A stretch of DNA of 64,000 bases, taken from the NCBI GenBank assembly GCA_948474755.1, contig CAOLHI010002131.1:266358-330357 (forward strand), read 5' to 3'. The DNA comes from Ctenosaura bakeri (lineage: Eukaryota > Chordata > Lepidosauria > Squamata > Iguanidae). Of this stretch, positions 1 through 14,300 are shown piece by piece. The notes under the pieces were generated by a model, which was given only the letters and a program-made list of their open reading frames with translations, did no database searches and had not been told where the DNA came from. Made by a program: the position numbers and the translations under genes. The number at the start of each line of letters is the position of its first letter. Positions within the stretch are counted from its first letter, which is position 1.

Positions 1-890
1 ACTCTATCATCCCCACCCCAGACACACTTGATCTAGCTCAAAATAAACACAAACAGCTTAGTTAAAAAGTATGAAAAGTTTACTAACAAAATCTTGTGCA
101 TAGTCTACACAGGTTCAATTCTTGAAGAAAGTAAGACAAAATTAAGCAGTCACATACTTGAAGGGAAGCATGCTTGACAGAGGATCAGAGACCACATGCT
201 TGCAGGGAAGCTGAAGAACAAAAAGGGAAGAGGAAGAGAACATGCAAGGGGAAGTGGGTATTGACCAAACAACAGGAAGTTTACTCTAGACAGTCCCCTC
301 TATGCCTACAATAGACACGTAATCTAACTAGCCAGTTAATTAAGCATGCAAAGGTTGCCACTCCCAGCATTTTATGGCAACAGGTTTTATACCTGGCAGT
401 ATAAATTCTGGTAAGAATGACATTGATTAGCGAAACTCGTAAATGTCATCTCACTAGCACCAGACTCTTAAGGTTCCCAAGCACTCCTGTGTTACATACT
501 TTCATCTTGAGAACTTGGATAGTTCCTGTATTCTTATGTTGTCCAACCTGGTGGTTCTCACAACCTCTTCCTGTTGGCATCACATTCTCCATCTCAGATT
601 CTCCCTCCCAGTGCTGGATGTCTCTGGGCACCAGTTATTACCAGATCATCTCCATAGGTGTTTTATAATTGATATATAGATGCAAACAGCAATTAGCAGT
701 GAATACATTGTAATGCTAGCGATCTCTAATCCCTTTCATTTGCTGCCTGAGCTAGATCTCTTTTCCACATTAACAGGACAGGAGCTGAGCCTCCTGATGG
801 CTGGCCATGGGTATTTTGGGAAAAAATAGTCTTTCAGGGACCCGGTTTTAGCATTGGATGAGACTCCATCTGTGAATGTGTGTGTGAGAC
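1..890. other. Intronic DNA upstream of first exon, unassigned
   Basis: ACACB intron sequence. Much of 1-720 has the feel of an old LTR on the minus strand, but no terminal dinucleotides or duplicate were found. No coding segment was recognised. Confidence 0.3.
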
Positions 891-894
891 CCCA

Positions 895-1367
895 TCTGTG
901 AGTGCAAGTGGAGCATGTCCAGAGGAGGGTGACCAAAATGGTGAAGGGTTTGGAAACCATGAAGCCTTATGAGAGCGGCTTAGGGAGCTGGGGATGTTTA
1001 GTCTGCAGAAGAGAAGGTTAAGAGGGGACAAGATAGCCATGTTTAAATATTTGAAGGGATGTCCTGTCGAGGAGGGAGCGGGCTTGTTTTCCGCTGCTCC
1101 AGAGACTGGGACAAGGAGCAATGGATTCAAGCTGCAGGAAAAGAGATTCCACTTAAACCTCAGGAAGAACTTCCTGATGGTCAGAGCTGTCTGGCAGTGG
1201 AATAGGCTGCCTTGGAGTATGGTGGAATCTCTTTCTTTGGAGATTTTTAAGGAGCAGCTGGATGGCCATCTGCCAGGAGTGCTTTGATGTGGGTTCCTGC
1301 ATGGCAAGGGGTTGGACTGGATGGTCCCTGGGATCTCTGCTAACTCTATGAATCTGTGATTCTGTGA
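895..1367 (+). mobile_element. CR1 LINE 3' end
   Basis: Encodes the CR1 ORF2 tail (VQRRVTKMVKGLE-like, then LGMFSLQKRRLRGDKIAMFK) and the CR1 3' UTR ending in repeats of the ATTCTRTGA type near 1367. Confidence 0.85.
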
Positions 1368-1484
1368 AGGGCTGAGATGCTGTCCTCTGCTATAGACCAT
1401 CCGCTGCATCCATTTACCACCCAGAAAGCCTGTTCCATACAAGTAACACCTTCCAGTTTTTAGCACCAAAAGAGAACTCTGGGA

Positions 1485-2055
1485 AGTTAGCTATGATGGA
1501 AATGGACAAATTGATAATGCTAATAAGAGATAAATCTATTAATGAATTTAAGAAGCACTGGGAGAGAGTTATGTTACCTTTGTCATATACTGAAGATACG
1601 CAACTATCCTTGGATTTGATTGAAAACTGAATTCAGAACACTCTTAGTAGAACTTTATTTCCTTGTTTACTTTTTTTCTTATTGTAGATACTTGAAAATA
1701 TATCCTTATTATTTATTCAATCTATCTGCATAAATACAATAAAAATGGATGAGACAGTAACACCTCCAGAATTTAACAATAACCATGATGTGGAGAGTGG
1801 GAAGTTTATGATAGAGTGTTTGATGTTTAGACATTTGTTTTTCATTAGATGGACCTTGTAGGGAGTTTTTTTTTCATGTGTTTGTGCTCTGTTAATGTTT
1901 GAATGTTCAATAATGTGCTGTTTTGTGTTTTCTTTTTCTTTCTTCTTATACTGTTTTATTTTGTGTGATCTATAGTTGTTCTTTTTTTTTGTAGTCTTAA
2001 TAAAAATTATTTTTTTGTGGTCCTAAGAAAAATTATTATTAAAAAAGAACAGAAC
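1485..2055 (+). mobile_element. Possible L1-type LINE 3' end
   Basis: Reads MMEMDKLIMLIRDKSINEF, then KHWERVMLPLSYTEDT before a stop, the kind of terminus seen in L1-clade ORF2, followed by an AT-rich 3' part ending in AATAAAAATT and an A-rich tail. Confidence 0.5.
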
Positions 2056-2216
2056 TCTGGGAAGGCCTGGAGCTGCAGCCAGTTCTGGAACATAATATTT
2101 CCTGACATTTTGCTAAGGAACTTCCCTGTGTTCATCCTACGATCTCTGTTTTAAATGTTTCCCACACTGAAGGAAAAGCATCATACATTGGTTGGACCTT
2201 CTCCATTTCTTCCCAG

Positions 2217-2335
2217 GTGTATGTGAGGCGAGCGTATATTGCTTACGAACTGAACAGCCTGCAGCATCGCCAACTCACAGACGGCACCTGCGTGGTGGAG
2301 TTCCAGTTCATGTTGCCTTCATCTCATCCAAACAG
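2217..2335 (+). CDS. ACACB: ACACB exon 1 of window (central domain)
   Basis: Reads [19 protein letters not shown] and on to SSHPN, a very conserved ACC central-domain block. The acceptor is a pyrimidine tract ending in cccag; the donor is AACAG/gtagg, leaving the exon in phase 2 so that AG plus the next exon's G makes Arg. Confidence 0.95.
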
Positions 2336-5300
2336 GTAGGCACATCATGTTGTAAAAGTGATCATTGGCTTGAGTTCTCTGGGGATCTTTAACATGCATT
2401 TATGGAGGAAACAAAGTGGGAAAGAGCAGAGCAGAACAAGGCAGGAGAACATAGCTCGGTGGGTCTCGGTCTTTGACTTTTCAGAAGTTTTTGGTTGTCA
2501 CTAAGGACATACCATACTGATGGAAAAGTACCAGGTTTCATTCCTTCGGGTTTTATATTGGCGATCTGTACAGGTTTTGTTTGTCTCTGAATGTTTTCTA
2601 TCATCTACTGGTATAAGCAGAGGCTTCTTAAACCAGCTCCAGGTTTATTTTAACCTCAGTGTAATATCCACCTTCTATTAACCTTCTCTTCTCCAGGCTA
2701 AATATCCCCAGTCCCTTAAGTCATTCCTCAGAGGGCTTCATGCTTTCCAGGCCTTCTACCATTTTGGTTGCCCGCCTCTGGACACCTTCTAGCTTGTTCA
2801 TGTCCTTCCTGAATTGTGGTGCCCAGAAATGGAGACAACTTTCCTCCAGGTGGGCTCTAACCAAGGCAGAATTGAGTGGTACCATCACTTCACTTGACCT
2901 GGACACTGTACTGTTGTGGATGCAGCCTTGTCTTCCATGTTCCTACCAAAGGTATTTAAGAAGGTGGTGGAACAGAGAGAAGGGCCTCCTTAGAAGATCT
3001 CAAGACATAGACAAGCTCATATGGTCCTTCAGAAAATCTGGATAGTCCTTCTGTTCGTTTGGCCTACAGAGGGATAGTTGGGAGGGTGTGTATCTTAACT
3101 GCCCCAAGAAGGGGATTCCAGAGCCAAGGGGCAGCCTCTGAGAAGGCCCTGTCTGCAGTCTTCCCATTGGATGCACCTGCAAGAGTGTTGACACAGAGAG
3201 AACGTCTTCTCAGAACACAGGACAGGTTCATAAGAGAGAATACAGTCCTTCAGATAACCTGGAAATAGACTGAAAATGCAGTTTCTGTGCTTGTGTGTGG
3301 AGAAATTTATTCCAAGTCATAGCTGTCTTAGATGAGGATGATGATGAATAGGAAGAAGGAGATGATGATTCATTTATTTATACCCTGTTTTTTCTCAGGT
3401 CAAGAAAAGCGACTTACAACAATTAAAAAGATATAGTTAAAACCCATAGAACACAAAAGTTAAAACATAATTAAACAATTTTTAAAAAATTAAAACAATG
3501 TTAAAATGCATAATTAAAAACTCAAATATTTGTCAGGAACACAGTATCCAGCACATTCTACATAAGACAAACCATGTACGATCACACTTTGGACTCCTGT
3601 TTGAATAATAACATCTTTACCTGATTGCAGAAGGAGAGTAGGGAGGGTGCCAGTCTAATTTATCTGGGAAGAGCGTTCCAGAGCCTGGGGCCAGCCACAC
3701 AAAAGGCGCTCTCCTGTGTTCCCACCAGATCCCCTGTGAAGGTGGTGGGATGGAGAAAAGGGCCTTTTCCACAGATCTCAAAGCCTGGGCTGTTTCGTAG
3801 GGGAGAACACAGTCCTTCAGGTAACCTGGACCTGAGCCATGTAGGGCTTTAAAGTGTCTGGAATTGTGCCTGGAAACAGACCGGCAGCCAGTGGAGCTGT
3901 TGCAATTGTGGACAGCCCCAGTTAACAGTCCGGCCGCAGCTCTTTGGACCAGTTCAAGTTTCCAAACAGTTTCCACAGGCAGCCCAACATAGAGCACGTT
4001 ACAGTAGTCAAACCAAGATGTAATCAAGGCGTGTGTCACTGTAGCTGGATCTGACATATCAAGGAATGGGCTCAGCTGGTGCACAAACCTTAATGGTGCA
4101 AATGCTCTCCTGGCTACTGCTGAAACCTGGGCTTCCAGGCTCAGCACCCTGAAGTTGTGAACCTGCTCATAGACCATATCTGCACGCAAAGGGATCTTGT
4201 AGCATCTTTGAGATGAACTGAGAGTAAAAAGTTTGCAGTGTAGACTTTTGTAGATTGGATCTACTGTAAGCCACGTGCCAGTGGCCTTTTGTGTAAGAAT
4301 ATAATCTGCAGCGTTCTGTGGCTGCTCATGATCACAAGTTCTGTGCTGGCGGCACTTAAAAAGCTTTGCATTCAATCAGCCTGTTGTGCTCACTTGTCTT
4401 GAGATAAAGCAGGCTGTCTTCAACCCTTTTTCTTTTCCAGAGGCAGCAGTCCAGCTCTGAGCAGGTAGCGTGTCCAAATACTTTTTTGGCTCTGCTGCAT
4501 GAATAGCAACCTTAAAGGCTTCAACCTAGTAATACTCCTAAAAATGTCTGCTTGTCTCTTGTTACTTCCCCTTTAACACTCAGTAGTTTCCTTCTGGCAG
4601 GCTAATTTTCTCCAATTTTTGTGAAAGACAAAAGGACTCTACATTTCCTGAATCATATGACCAGCTTTTGCAGTGGGGTGTGTGTGTGTGCATGCCAGCA
4701 GGACTGGATTATGCTCTTGGTTGCTGTTGTGAAGCTCAGGAGTGAGGATCAAAACCTCTTGAAGTGTTAACAAGAAAAAAAGTAATGGTTTTTTTTGGGT
4801 TGGCTGAGAGTTTCTCAGAATTCTAGTTCGAAAGGTTAACTTTTCTAAGCCCTGTTGGAGGGATGGTTGGGCTGCCCTTGATGTTCCTCAGCAGGGTTAC
4901 ATCTTTCCTGACGTTGCAAGATTTGAAAAAAGAACATCAAGTTGGCTGGTTCCTTTGTGCACTGTTCTTAAGTGGAAGGGGCTGCAGCTTCATGAAATTC
5001 AGAAAGATCCATTCTCTAGACCCTCCAGGATGGGTTGGGGGAGAATGTGTGGTCCATCCAGATGTTGTTGGACTACAGCTCCCATCAGTCAGCAGTGCAG
5101 GCTGGGAGTTGAAGTCCAAGAAGATCTGGAGGGCCTCCCATCCTAAACACCTGGCCTGGACTCTCCTTAGAATCAAAGAGCTGGAAGAGACCACAAGGGC
5201 CATCCAGTTCAATCCATTCTGTCATGTAGGAAGACGCAATCAAAGCAATCCCGATAGACAGCCTTACAGCCTCTGTTTAAAAACCTCCAAAGAAGGAGGA

Positions 5301-8300
5301 GATTCCACCACACTCCGTGGAGGCAGCAACGGTTTTCATGGTCGAACTATTACGGTCAGGAATTTCTTCCTAATGTTCAAGTGGGATCTTTTTTCCTGAA
5401 ATCTGAAGCCATTGCTCCATTGTGTCCTTGTATCTCAAGCAGCAGAAAAGGGGCTTACACCGTCTGCCACATGACATCGCTTCTAATATTTAAACATATC
5501 TATCCTGTCCCCTCTTAACCTTCTCTTGTCCAGGCTAAACATCTCCAGCTCCCTCAGCTGCTCCCCATAGGGCTTGATGGTTTCCAGGTTTCTACCATTT
5601 TGGTTGCCCTCTTCTGGACGCCTTCCAGCTTGTCCATCTCCTTCCTGGATGCAGGATTGTTCCAGATGGGGTCTGACCAAAGCAGAATATACCATCACCT
5701 CCCTTGACCTAGACTCCTATTGATGCAGCCCAGAATTGCATTGAGTTTTTTAGCTGCCACATTACACTGACTCATTGCTGCATCCTCTGAGAATTTAAGA
5801 ATGGCCTGGTAGGAACAGACCAATAACATATCTGGTCCAACAGTCTGTGGCCAGTGATTTGTGCTTGATAGGGAACCATCCAGCAGGGCATGAGCACAGT
5901 TGCGTCTCTGGCCTGGATTCCCTGGAAGCTGATGTACCAAGGCACATCGCCTCCGATATCAGAGATACTATCTAGCTGTTCTACCTAGTTGCCTTCTGGT
6001 CTTCTAAGAATTTATCTGAACCCAGTGTGAAATTGTCCAAGTTGTCAGCTGTAACTGCATCTTGTGGCAGGGAATTCCAGAGTTTAACCGCATGCTGTTT
6101 GAAGAAATGTTTTCTTTTATCTGTCTTGAACCTCCCACTGTTTAACTTCAGTGGGTGAGCTGGTATCATTTATTCTGAAGAAGGAGGGGAAAAACAGATG
6201 TAGTGGTTTTTTTTCTATATCTTTTAATAAACCTCTCTTTAATTTCCCCTTACTTGCCTTTTCCGCCCCCCAGCAAAGCCACCCCGAAATATTACAACAG
6301 TTGCTCTGTTCCCTTGAGGATTTGGGTTGGTCTTTCTCTTTAAGACAGAGGTTAGGAGTTGTGCAGGACCTCACTACCCAGAATGCCTCTGTGCTAGCTC
6401 TCTGCACATGGCACAGAACTATACCAGTGCCACTGTGGCCTCAAGGTATACTGTACAACCAGAGGCTTAGCATAGTCTGGGCCATCTCTGCATCAGACCC
6501 AGTGCTTGGAAAAGTTACTCCTTTTTTCGGTCACTACTTCCAGAGTCTCTCCAGTATCCTGTAACTTTCAGGATCCCCTGACGATTGGCCAGGCTGGGAC
6601 TTGTAATCCAAAAAAGTAACTTTTCAAGCTCTGTATTGGATACATGCCTGCCAGCTCCTTGAATTTCACTATATTAAATCATGGTCCCTTTTGCACCATG
6701 CAGTTAGAGCACTGCGGTACCACTTTAACTGCCATAGCAACATGTGGATTCCTGAGATTTGTAGTTTGGTGAGGTATTAGAGCTGTGGTGGGGGATTCTG
6801 AATGCCTCTCCCTTAATTGCAACTCTCCCTAGAAGCCAAGATGACTAAACTGAAGTTGTTATACTTTGGATATATCATGAGAAGACTCCCTAGAAAAGAC
6901 AATGATGCTTGGGAAGGTAGAAGGGAAAAAGAGGAAAACTGCATTCCAGGTAGACAGACCCGATCAAAGATGCCATGTCCCTGCATCTACAAGACCTGAG
7001 TAGGGAGCTTAATGATGGAGGTCTCCCATGCATAGGGTCGCCGTGGGTCAACTTGAGGGCAAAGGACAGGAACAAGAGAGCAAATCGAGCCTGAACTCTC
7101 CCTGGAGGCCAAGATAACCAAGTACTTTGGCCGTATCATGAGAAGACAGGACTCAGTAGGAAAGATGATAATGCTTGGGAAGGTGGAAGGCTGTAGGAAG
7201 AGCGGAAAACCACATTAGAGATGAACAGACTCAATCAGAGAAGACAGATCTCTGAATCTGCAAGGCCTGAGCAGGGGTGGGGGGGGGGTTACTGATAGGA
7301 TGACCTGATAGGAGGACTCTTACCTACAGGGTTGCCCTAAGCTGAAGTTGACCTCAGATAACAAGAACAAAACTGCATATCCCAGGGTTTCAGAGGAAGT
7401 AATTGTGGCAATTAAAGTAGAATCTCAGTCCTATAATTGTGCAGTGCGGAAGGGGCCCCAGGAGTGGACAGAGTCTGACCTTCAGAATGTGACCCCAACA
7501 GCTCCCTTGCTCGCATGGCTAATGGTGGAGAATGATGGGAGTTGTAGTACGGCAACATCTGGAACGTTGCACCTTTCCCCATCCCTGTTATAAATGTATG
7601 CATAGGTTCTCAGGCCAAAATAGTTAATTTTTGGGGGGGGGGTCTCCCTGGTGTCTTTTTTAATTGTCTCCTCCCTGGTGTCTTTTTTAAGGCCTAACCC
7701 CTGTTTGCTTATGTTGCCACTTGCCAGATCTCTGAAGCGGATGATTCCCTGTTCTCTTTCCTGCCATCGTCTCCCACTTAAAACCTTCCACTGTCTGCAT
7801 TATTTAGAGCTTTGGATGCAAAAGAATTTGAACTGTTGACCGTTAACTTCTGGCCTGCTGAGGAAGGCTGGTATTAGAGAATATCAAAGTTGTGCTCCTC
7901 TGCCATGCTAGTTATGCTTAGCGGTATATTGGTGTGATTGCCCTGCTGTTTGGGTAATGGGAGGGGTAGCCTGGCTGGAGTCATATTGCTATGTTGTGGG
8001 AGTGGAATGTGAACTGGAAAGAGTTGGGAGAGGAGTTCTTAAAATCGAAACTCGTATTGTATCTTCAGTTCTGAAAAGAACATTGGCCATTTCCACACTA
8101 GACTGTTATAGTGCTATTGTTCCACCTTCAACATCCTATAGAATGCTGGGGTTTGCCGTTTGGGGGGGTGGCTGAAAAAGTGGAATAATGCACTGTAACA
8201 GCATAATGTGGAAATGGCCATTGTCTGTGTGCTGAACCTGATAGCGACAAAGGGCAGGTTTTCCCTGGAGTGCGACAAAGCCATAAGTCATACACCGGTG

Positions 8301-11300
8301 GGAGATTCAAGATAAAAGAATATAATCTTTTATTCCTCCCAGGTCGAAAGAAAGTTCGATGTCTGGTGAATTTCCACAAATCGGACGTGTCAGAAGAAAG
8401 GCGTACACATTTATACTTTAACATAACAAATTAGCGTACAAAGTTACATTACTTCTACATAAGAATCTGGTGGGCTTCAGATATCAGGGCACGTGCCTGG
8501 AGGCTGTCATGTAGTGGCCCCCCTAATACATCAGTTACTTACCATCTATCTGTTATTTATCCAAAAGTGGGCCTGCTTACATTCCATACTCTGGGAGGAT
8601 GGCACTGTTGTCTCTTTTGTTATTAGTAATATATATTCCATTATCCATGTTTCTGTTTCTCCCAGGTCAAGCTGCTTTTCAGTGCTGGTATCGTTATTTC
8701 CAAGTACCGGCCATCCCTGCTCAAGAGTCTATTTTATAAGTAGCTGTTGATAACAAAAACAGTCTACTAACTCAAAGGATATTGGGGAAACTTTGCAGAG
8801 GCCTGATTAAATAATTCCTTTATATGATTCTATGCTACTCTATGTCCCATCATTCTCAAACCTAATCTCTGTCAAACGAATCTCTGATAAAACCTTTCTG
8901 GAACTGTCCATGGAGCCTGGTAATTGAGTTAGGGGAAGACAGGACATTACAAGTGGATAGATGGGGCAAGGAAGAGATGTGTTGGGGAGACATTCTGCAA
9001 TCTGGATCTAGTTGCTTTGCTTGAACTCGTGACTGCTATTACAGATGCCTGCTGTCATCCTGTTTCTGTTTCTAATGCCAGCCAGAATTCACTCCGGGAC
9101 TTGCGCCTTCGTAAGTCAACATTTGTTAATGTCTGTATTCAGTGAAGGGCTCCTGTGATCTAGTGAGGTATAGTAGTTTGAATATTGGACTACAACCTTG
9201 CTTGGCCATGGAAACCCATTGGATACATGACACACTCTCAGTCCCCTGTGATCGGTTCACTTGAGGGTTGCTGTAAGTTGGAAATGCCTTGAAAACATGC
9301 AGTGACAAGAAGGAAATTCATGTAATGCACACTGTGGTAGAGAATTCTGGACCATGTATTCATTTCAGCAGTTTTAATGGATTTCCCTTCTTTTGCTCTA
9401 CATTTTTGCCCTTATTTCTGTTCTAGGATGTCTGTGCCAGTCAGCATCTCGAACCCAGACCTGGCGCGTCACAGCACGGAGCTCTTCATGGACAGCGGTT
9501 TTTCTCCTCTCTGCCAGCGCATGGGGGCCATGGTTGCTTTCGACAGATTTGAAGACTTCACCAGGTAGTTGAGGAGCGTTTTTTGGACAGAGGCAGGAGT
9601 CCCTTTGCTTTTCATGTGTCGTAGCCCCAGAAAAACCCCTGCTAGAGCACTTCAGTGCTACACATCAGGAGACTAAACTACAAATCCTAGGATACCTTAG
9701 CAGTTAAAACAGTATTGAATTGCCATAATTGTGTAATATAGAAATGTTGCAGGCCAGAGGTAGGTGACTGTAGAAGAGTAGGGGGCCACTTTGATCCTTG
9801 AGGAGACCTTGAAGGGCTACATCCCACCACCCTGCCACCCTAAAAAAAAAAAAATTCTAGAAGTTGCCTCTTCAGACCCCCAAGGTATTGAACGTGGGGG
9901 CATATTTTAGGGCTTTCTTAAGCCATTTTAGGCTCTGGAGAGGCTTTTTTTTTTAACAACAGGAAGAAAGTGCAAGTCACTTTCTATTTACTCCTTTTTT
10001 TGAAAAAAAGCCTTCTTTGAGGCCTAAACTGGTCCAGCCCCTGCAAGTGGTAGAAATGCCCCCATTGCCCCTAGAGGCTACTTTGGAGTAAAAAACGTTG
10101 TTTTGAAAAATTTATCCAATTTTTTTTAACCTCTGGGGTGTCCAGGGTTCTGCAAATGTGTTGGAAATGCCGTCTGTGACCCACAGACGTCCTTTTGGGG
10201 CATTTTGGAGCAAAAAAAATTGCTAAAAAGGCAAAAATTTTTTGCAAAAAATGGCAGAAGAAGTTAGCATTATTTTTGACCCCTGGGAGGCTCTAGGTGG
10301 CCATAGAAATGACCCTGGGGACCATGTGTTGCTCAGCCCTACTCAGGACAAAACACATCACTAATTAAGAAAGCTTGTCCTTGTTTTAATTTGTCTATTC
10401 TGTATTTTTTTTCTTGTGCCAGAAACTTTGACGAGGTCATTTCCTGCTTTGCTGAGCCTCCTTTGGAGAGCCCCCTGTTCAGTGAAGTGAGGAGCACCCT
10501 CTACGACGAGGAGGACAATAAGGTGACCACTTGGGGGCAGCTGCCAATTTTAACCTCCACTTTAATCCAGTGCATTGTGTTTTTTGCCTAGACTGACCGT
10601 GGGTTTGTGTTTTGCTTTTGTTTTTGTTTTGTTTTGTGGTGGTTTCCAGAATGTCCGGGAGGAGCCCATCCACATTCTGAACATTGCCATCCAGTTTGCC
10701 GATCACCACGAAGATGAAGAGTTGGTGCCCATCTTCAGAGCCTTCGCTCAGTCTAAGGTCTTGAGCCTTCTGCAGTATTCTTGGCACTGATAAATAAGGA
10801 ACTTCTTGACAGTAAGGAGCGGCAGGGCAATGGAACCAGTTGCCTAGAGCAGTAGTTCTTAACCTTTTCTTTAACACACACACCCTTTTGTTGCCACAGA
10901 CCTCCAAGACTTAACTCAGGATTCAAAACTCTAAAGCGCTTTAAATATTTATTTAAAATTGCTCACCTTCACAATTGGGAGAGAAGGGAGGAATAGTAAA
11001 TGAACACACTCCTATTATATTTTCATGGCAGTTATTCATAGGATCATAGAGTTGGAACAGAATACAAGGGCCATTGAGTCCAACTCCATTCTGCCTTGAG
11101 GAATACTCCATCAAAGCATTCCTTTGACAGATGGCCATCCAGCCGATTTTTAAAAAAATCCAAGAGACACCACCACACACTCTAAGGCAGCAGATTCCAA
11201 TGTCTAACTGCTCTTACAGTCAGGAAGTTATTCCTAAGGTTTACATGAAATCTCTTTTCCTGAAGTTTGAAGCCATTGCACCACAGGACATCCCTTCCAA

Positions 11301-14300
11301 TCTTTAAACATGGCCATCATGTCCCCTCTTCACCTTCTCTTCTCCAGGCTAAACCAACCCAGCTGCCTAATCTGCTCCTCATAGAGCTTCATGGTTTCCA
11401 GGCCTTCTGCCATTTTGGTTGCCCTCCTCTCGACATGTTCCAAGTTGTCAATATCTTCTTGAATATTGGTGCCGAGAACTGGAGGTAGTATTATTCCAGG
11501 AGGGGTCTGATCAAAGCTGAATAGAGTGATACCATCACTTCCCTTGCATCTAGACCCTGTACTCCTGTTGATGCAGCCCAGAATTGCTTTGGCTTTTTTA
11601 GCTGCTGCGTTACACTGCTGACTTTGCTCTGTATTCCATACAGATGTCTTTCCTTCCTTCCTTCCTTTCTCTCTTTGTGCTTTAACAGTAAAGAACATAA
11701 CATTTCTTTAAGGCTTTCCAGACCCCCTGTGAGAGCATCACAGCCCCCTTGGGGGTCCAGGGATCACTGGTTTAGGAATTGCTGGCCTAGAGAGGTGGTG
11801 AGGTCTCATTCTTTGAACATCTTCTGAAAGAGGTTGTACAGCTTCTTGCTGGGGATGCTTTAGCTGGAGATCTGTCATTGAGCTGGGGTTGGACACCTTC
11901 CAGACCTGTGATTCTGTTCATAAAACGCTCAAGAACAGAACACAGGGCAGTGGTTTGAGTGTTGAACTCTTGGAAGACCAGGCTTTGAATGTATTTAGCC
12001 ATGGAAACGCTCCTTGGTCAGGCCCCACTCTCTCAGCCTTAGAGGAAGGCAATTATGACAAATCTTTTCTAAAGAAAACCCCATGATAGCATTGCCTCAT
12101 GGTTGCCTTAAGTTGGAAATGAAAGCATACAACAGCAATGAATGGAGTAGATTTCTTGGTTTGCATTCAACAGCCGTCCAAACCCTGAAAAATTAATCCT
12201 TGGAATTTAGAGCCTCCAGAATCCTACACAGTTTGGCTTTTCTGGAGTTATAGTTTTCTGAATGTTGCTGAGACTAGAGCAGAAGAGTTGGTTACAAGTT
12301 TTATCCTTGCCATACAAATTTTGGCGCACATATCAAAGACTGGCCAAAAGACTTGCATATCAAATCATGCCCCCAGCACTGGTACTTTCCCAGGCTCTCA
12401 GTATTTACATGCCTTTCAACATGGGAGTGAGCACAAATTTCTGTCTTCCATCTGATCATTCTCGTAGCACCTTCTTGTTATTCCATGGTTTCCTCCACTT
12501 TGGTCTGCCATTCCTTATGCCCGCTGCAAGGTGGAGTTGAACACACAGCAGTTGTGTGTTCTGGTACTTTATATGTTACAACCAGCTATATTGTTGCAGG
12601 TAGCAATTAGCAATTACGATACATATTAGCACTTAGCAGACCCTGTAATACTGAATCTAATGCATCTATACTGTTACATATACTGGTGCTTACGTATGAC
12701 AGGATCAAAGCATCGTGACAGTCTGATGTTGGCATAAAGAGGGCCACCTTGAATTCCCGCAAGTCTCCATGGTAGTTGGATGATAATGACAACTGGTGGT
12801 GTAATGTTAAAGAAAACTCCTGATGGCAGACTCTTCTGCATAGTTTTTTTCAGTGGCCTGCGCACTTGGAAATAGTTTATCAGTTTGCCACATCTGGTAG
12901 GGGAGGAATATTCCACTTCATGGAGGCAGTAGCATCTTCCACTGCCGGACAGCTCTGACTGTCAGGAAGTTCTTCCTGAGTTTCAGGTGGAATCTCTTTT
13001 CCTGTGGTTTGAAGCCATTGCTCCACAGTGTCCTGGTCTCTGGAGCAGCAAGAAACTGGCTTGCTCCATTCTCCATATGACATCCCTACAAATAGTTATA
13101 CATAGTTATCATGTCACAATTCAGAAGCCAAAATTTCTCAAGGAAAAACTTACGCCGAATTCTACATCTTGTTCATATTGGTCCCAGGTGTTTTCATGTA
13201 GTTGTTTCTTAATAGATTAAACATTTTGATCTGGTGATAATGGTTTTGAAGTCATTTTCACTTATACTTTTAATTTTCTCCCTCTCTCTTTGGCCTCTGA
13301 TTTTGATACAGAACAACATCCTTGTTGATTACGGGCTCCGAAGAATCACTTTTTTGATAACTCAGCAGGTGGGTGAAGCATTACATATCCATCTAATGAA
13401 TTTTTGGCACACGTCCTGGTATTTTTCAATTAATCTATCAAATTCTAATACAAGAGGAAGCAAACCACCTCCTCTAGGTGTTGCTGCACTACAACCCCCA
13501 GCATGCCTCACCACTGGCTTTGCTGCCGAAGAGCTGTTTGGATTTTCAGTATATCTAGAAGATCATATTTTGGCCAAGTCTGTTCTAATATGTATTGGCT
13601 TCAGCTCACATCTTTTGCAAATCTGATGTTGAGCTGCCTTGTAATGTTACGTGTATATAAATTCTGTTCTGACTATTGTGATTAGAAATATTTGCATAGA
13701 ATTTTTTAGTATGGAGTATGGATGGGCAGTTTGAAAGGCACATTCTGAGAGAAGGAAAGACACAGCTGAACACTTGCTCCAATACACAGCTTGTGTATTT
13801 GAGGAAAGAGCAGTTATTGCAGGCTGCATCAAAGGTTTTGCTTCTAGGTTAGCAGATAAACAGTGAATTGTCCCCAAAGCAAGGGGGGCTTGAGTGTGAA
13901 GCTACTTAATTACTATTTACCCAGAAAAACAGCTTTGTCACTTGCATTCTGAATTGAGCTTGTTGGGCGTGACTGAAATACCAGTCCGCTTTTGTTTCCT
14001 AGGCAGAATCACAAAGCTGAAATTGAGTCCTGAATCCGGTTGGGAAAGAATCACACATATACACAGTTACTCTTGACCAAGAGGGAACATCTTCTCAGCC
14101 CCTGCTATCAGTTTGGCCACAGGCAGCGGTCTGAGGAAGATGGACAAAGCTTTATTGAAACATCAGGATTTTTATAGAGTTTCCAAAGAGAGAGAAAATG
14201 TGCAGAGAGTTGCTTAACATACACAAGACAGGGGAACAGATTGTTGTAACATAGGCATTGTTCTTTTTTCTGAACAAACATATGTTTTCAGTTAGTTATC

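Noticed and set aside
834..1469. Minus-strand open frame of 211 codons
   Set aside because: It is the antisense of a CR1 3' end with no family match of its own.
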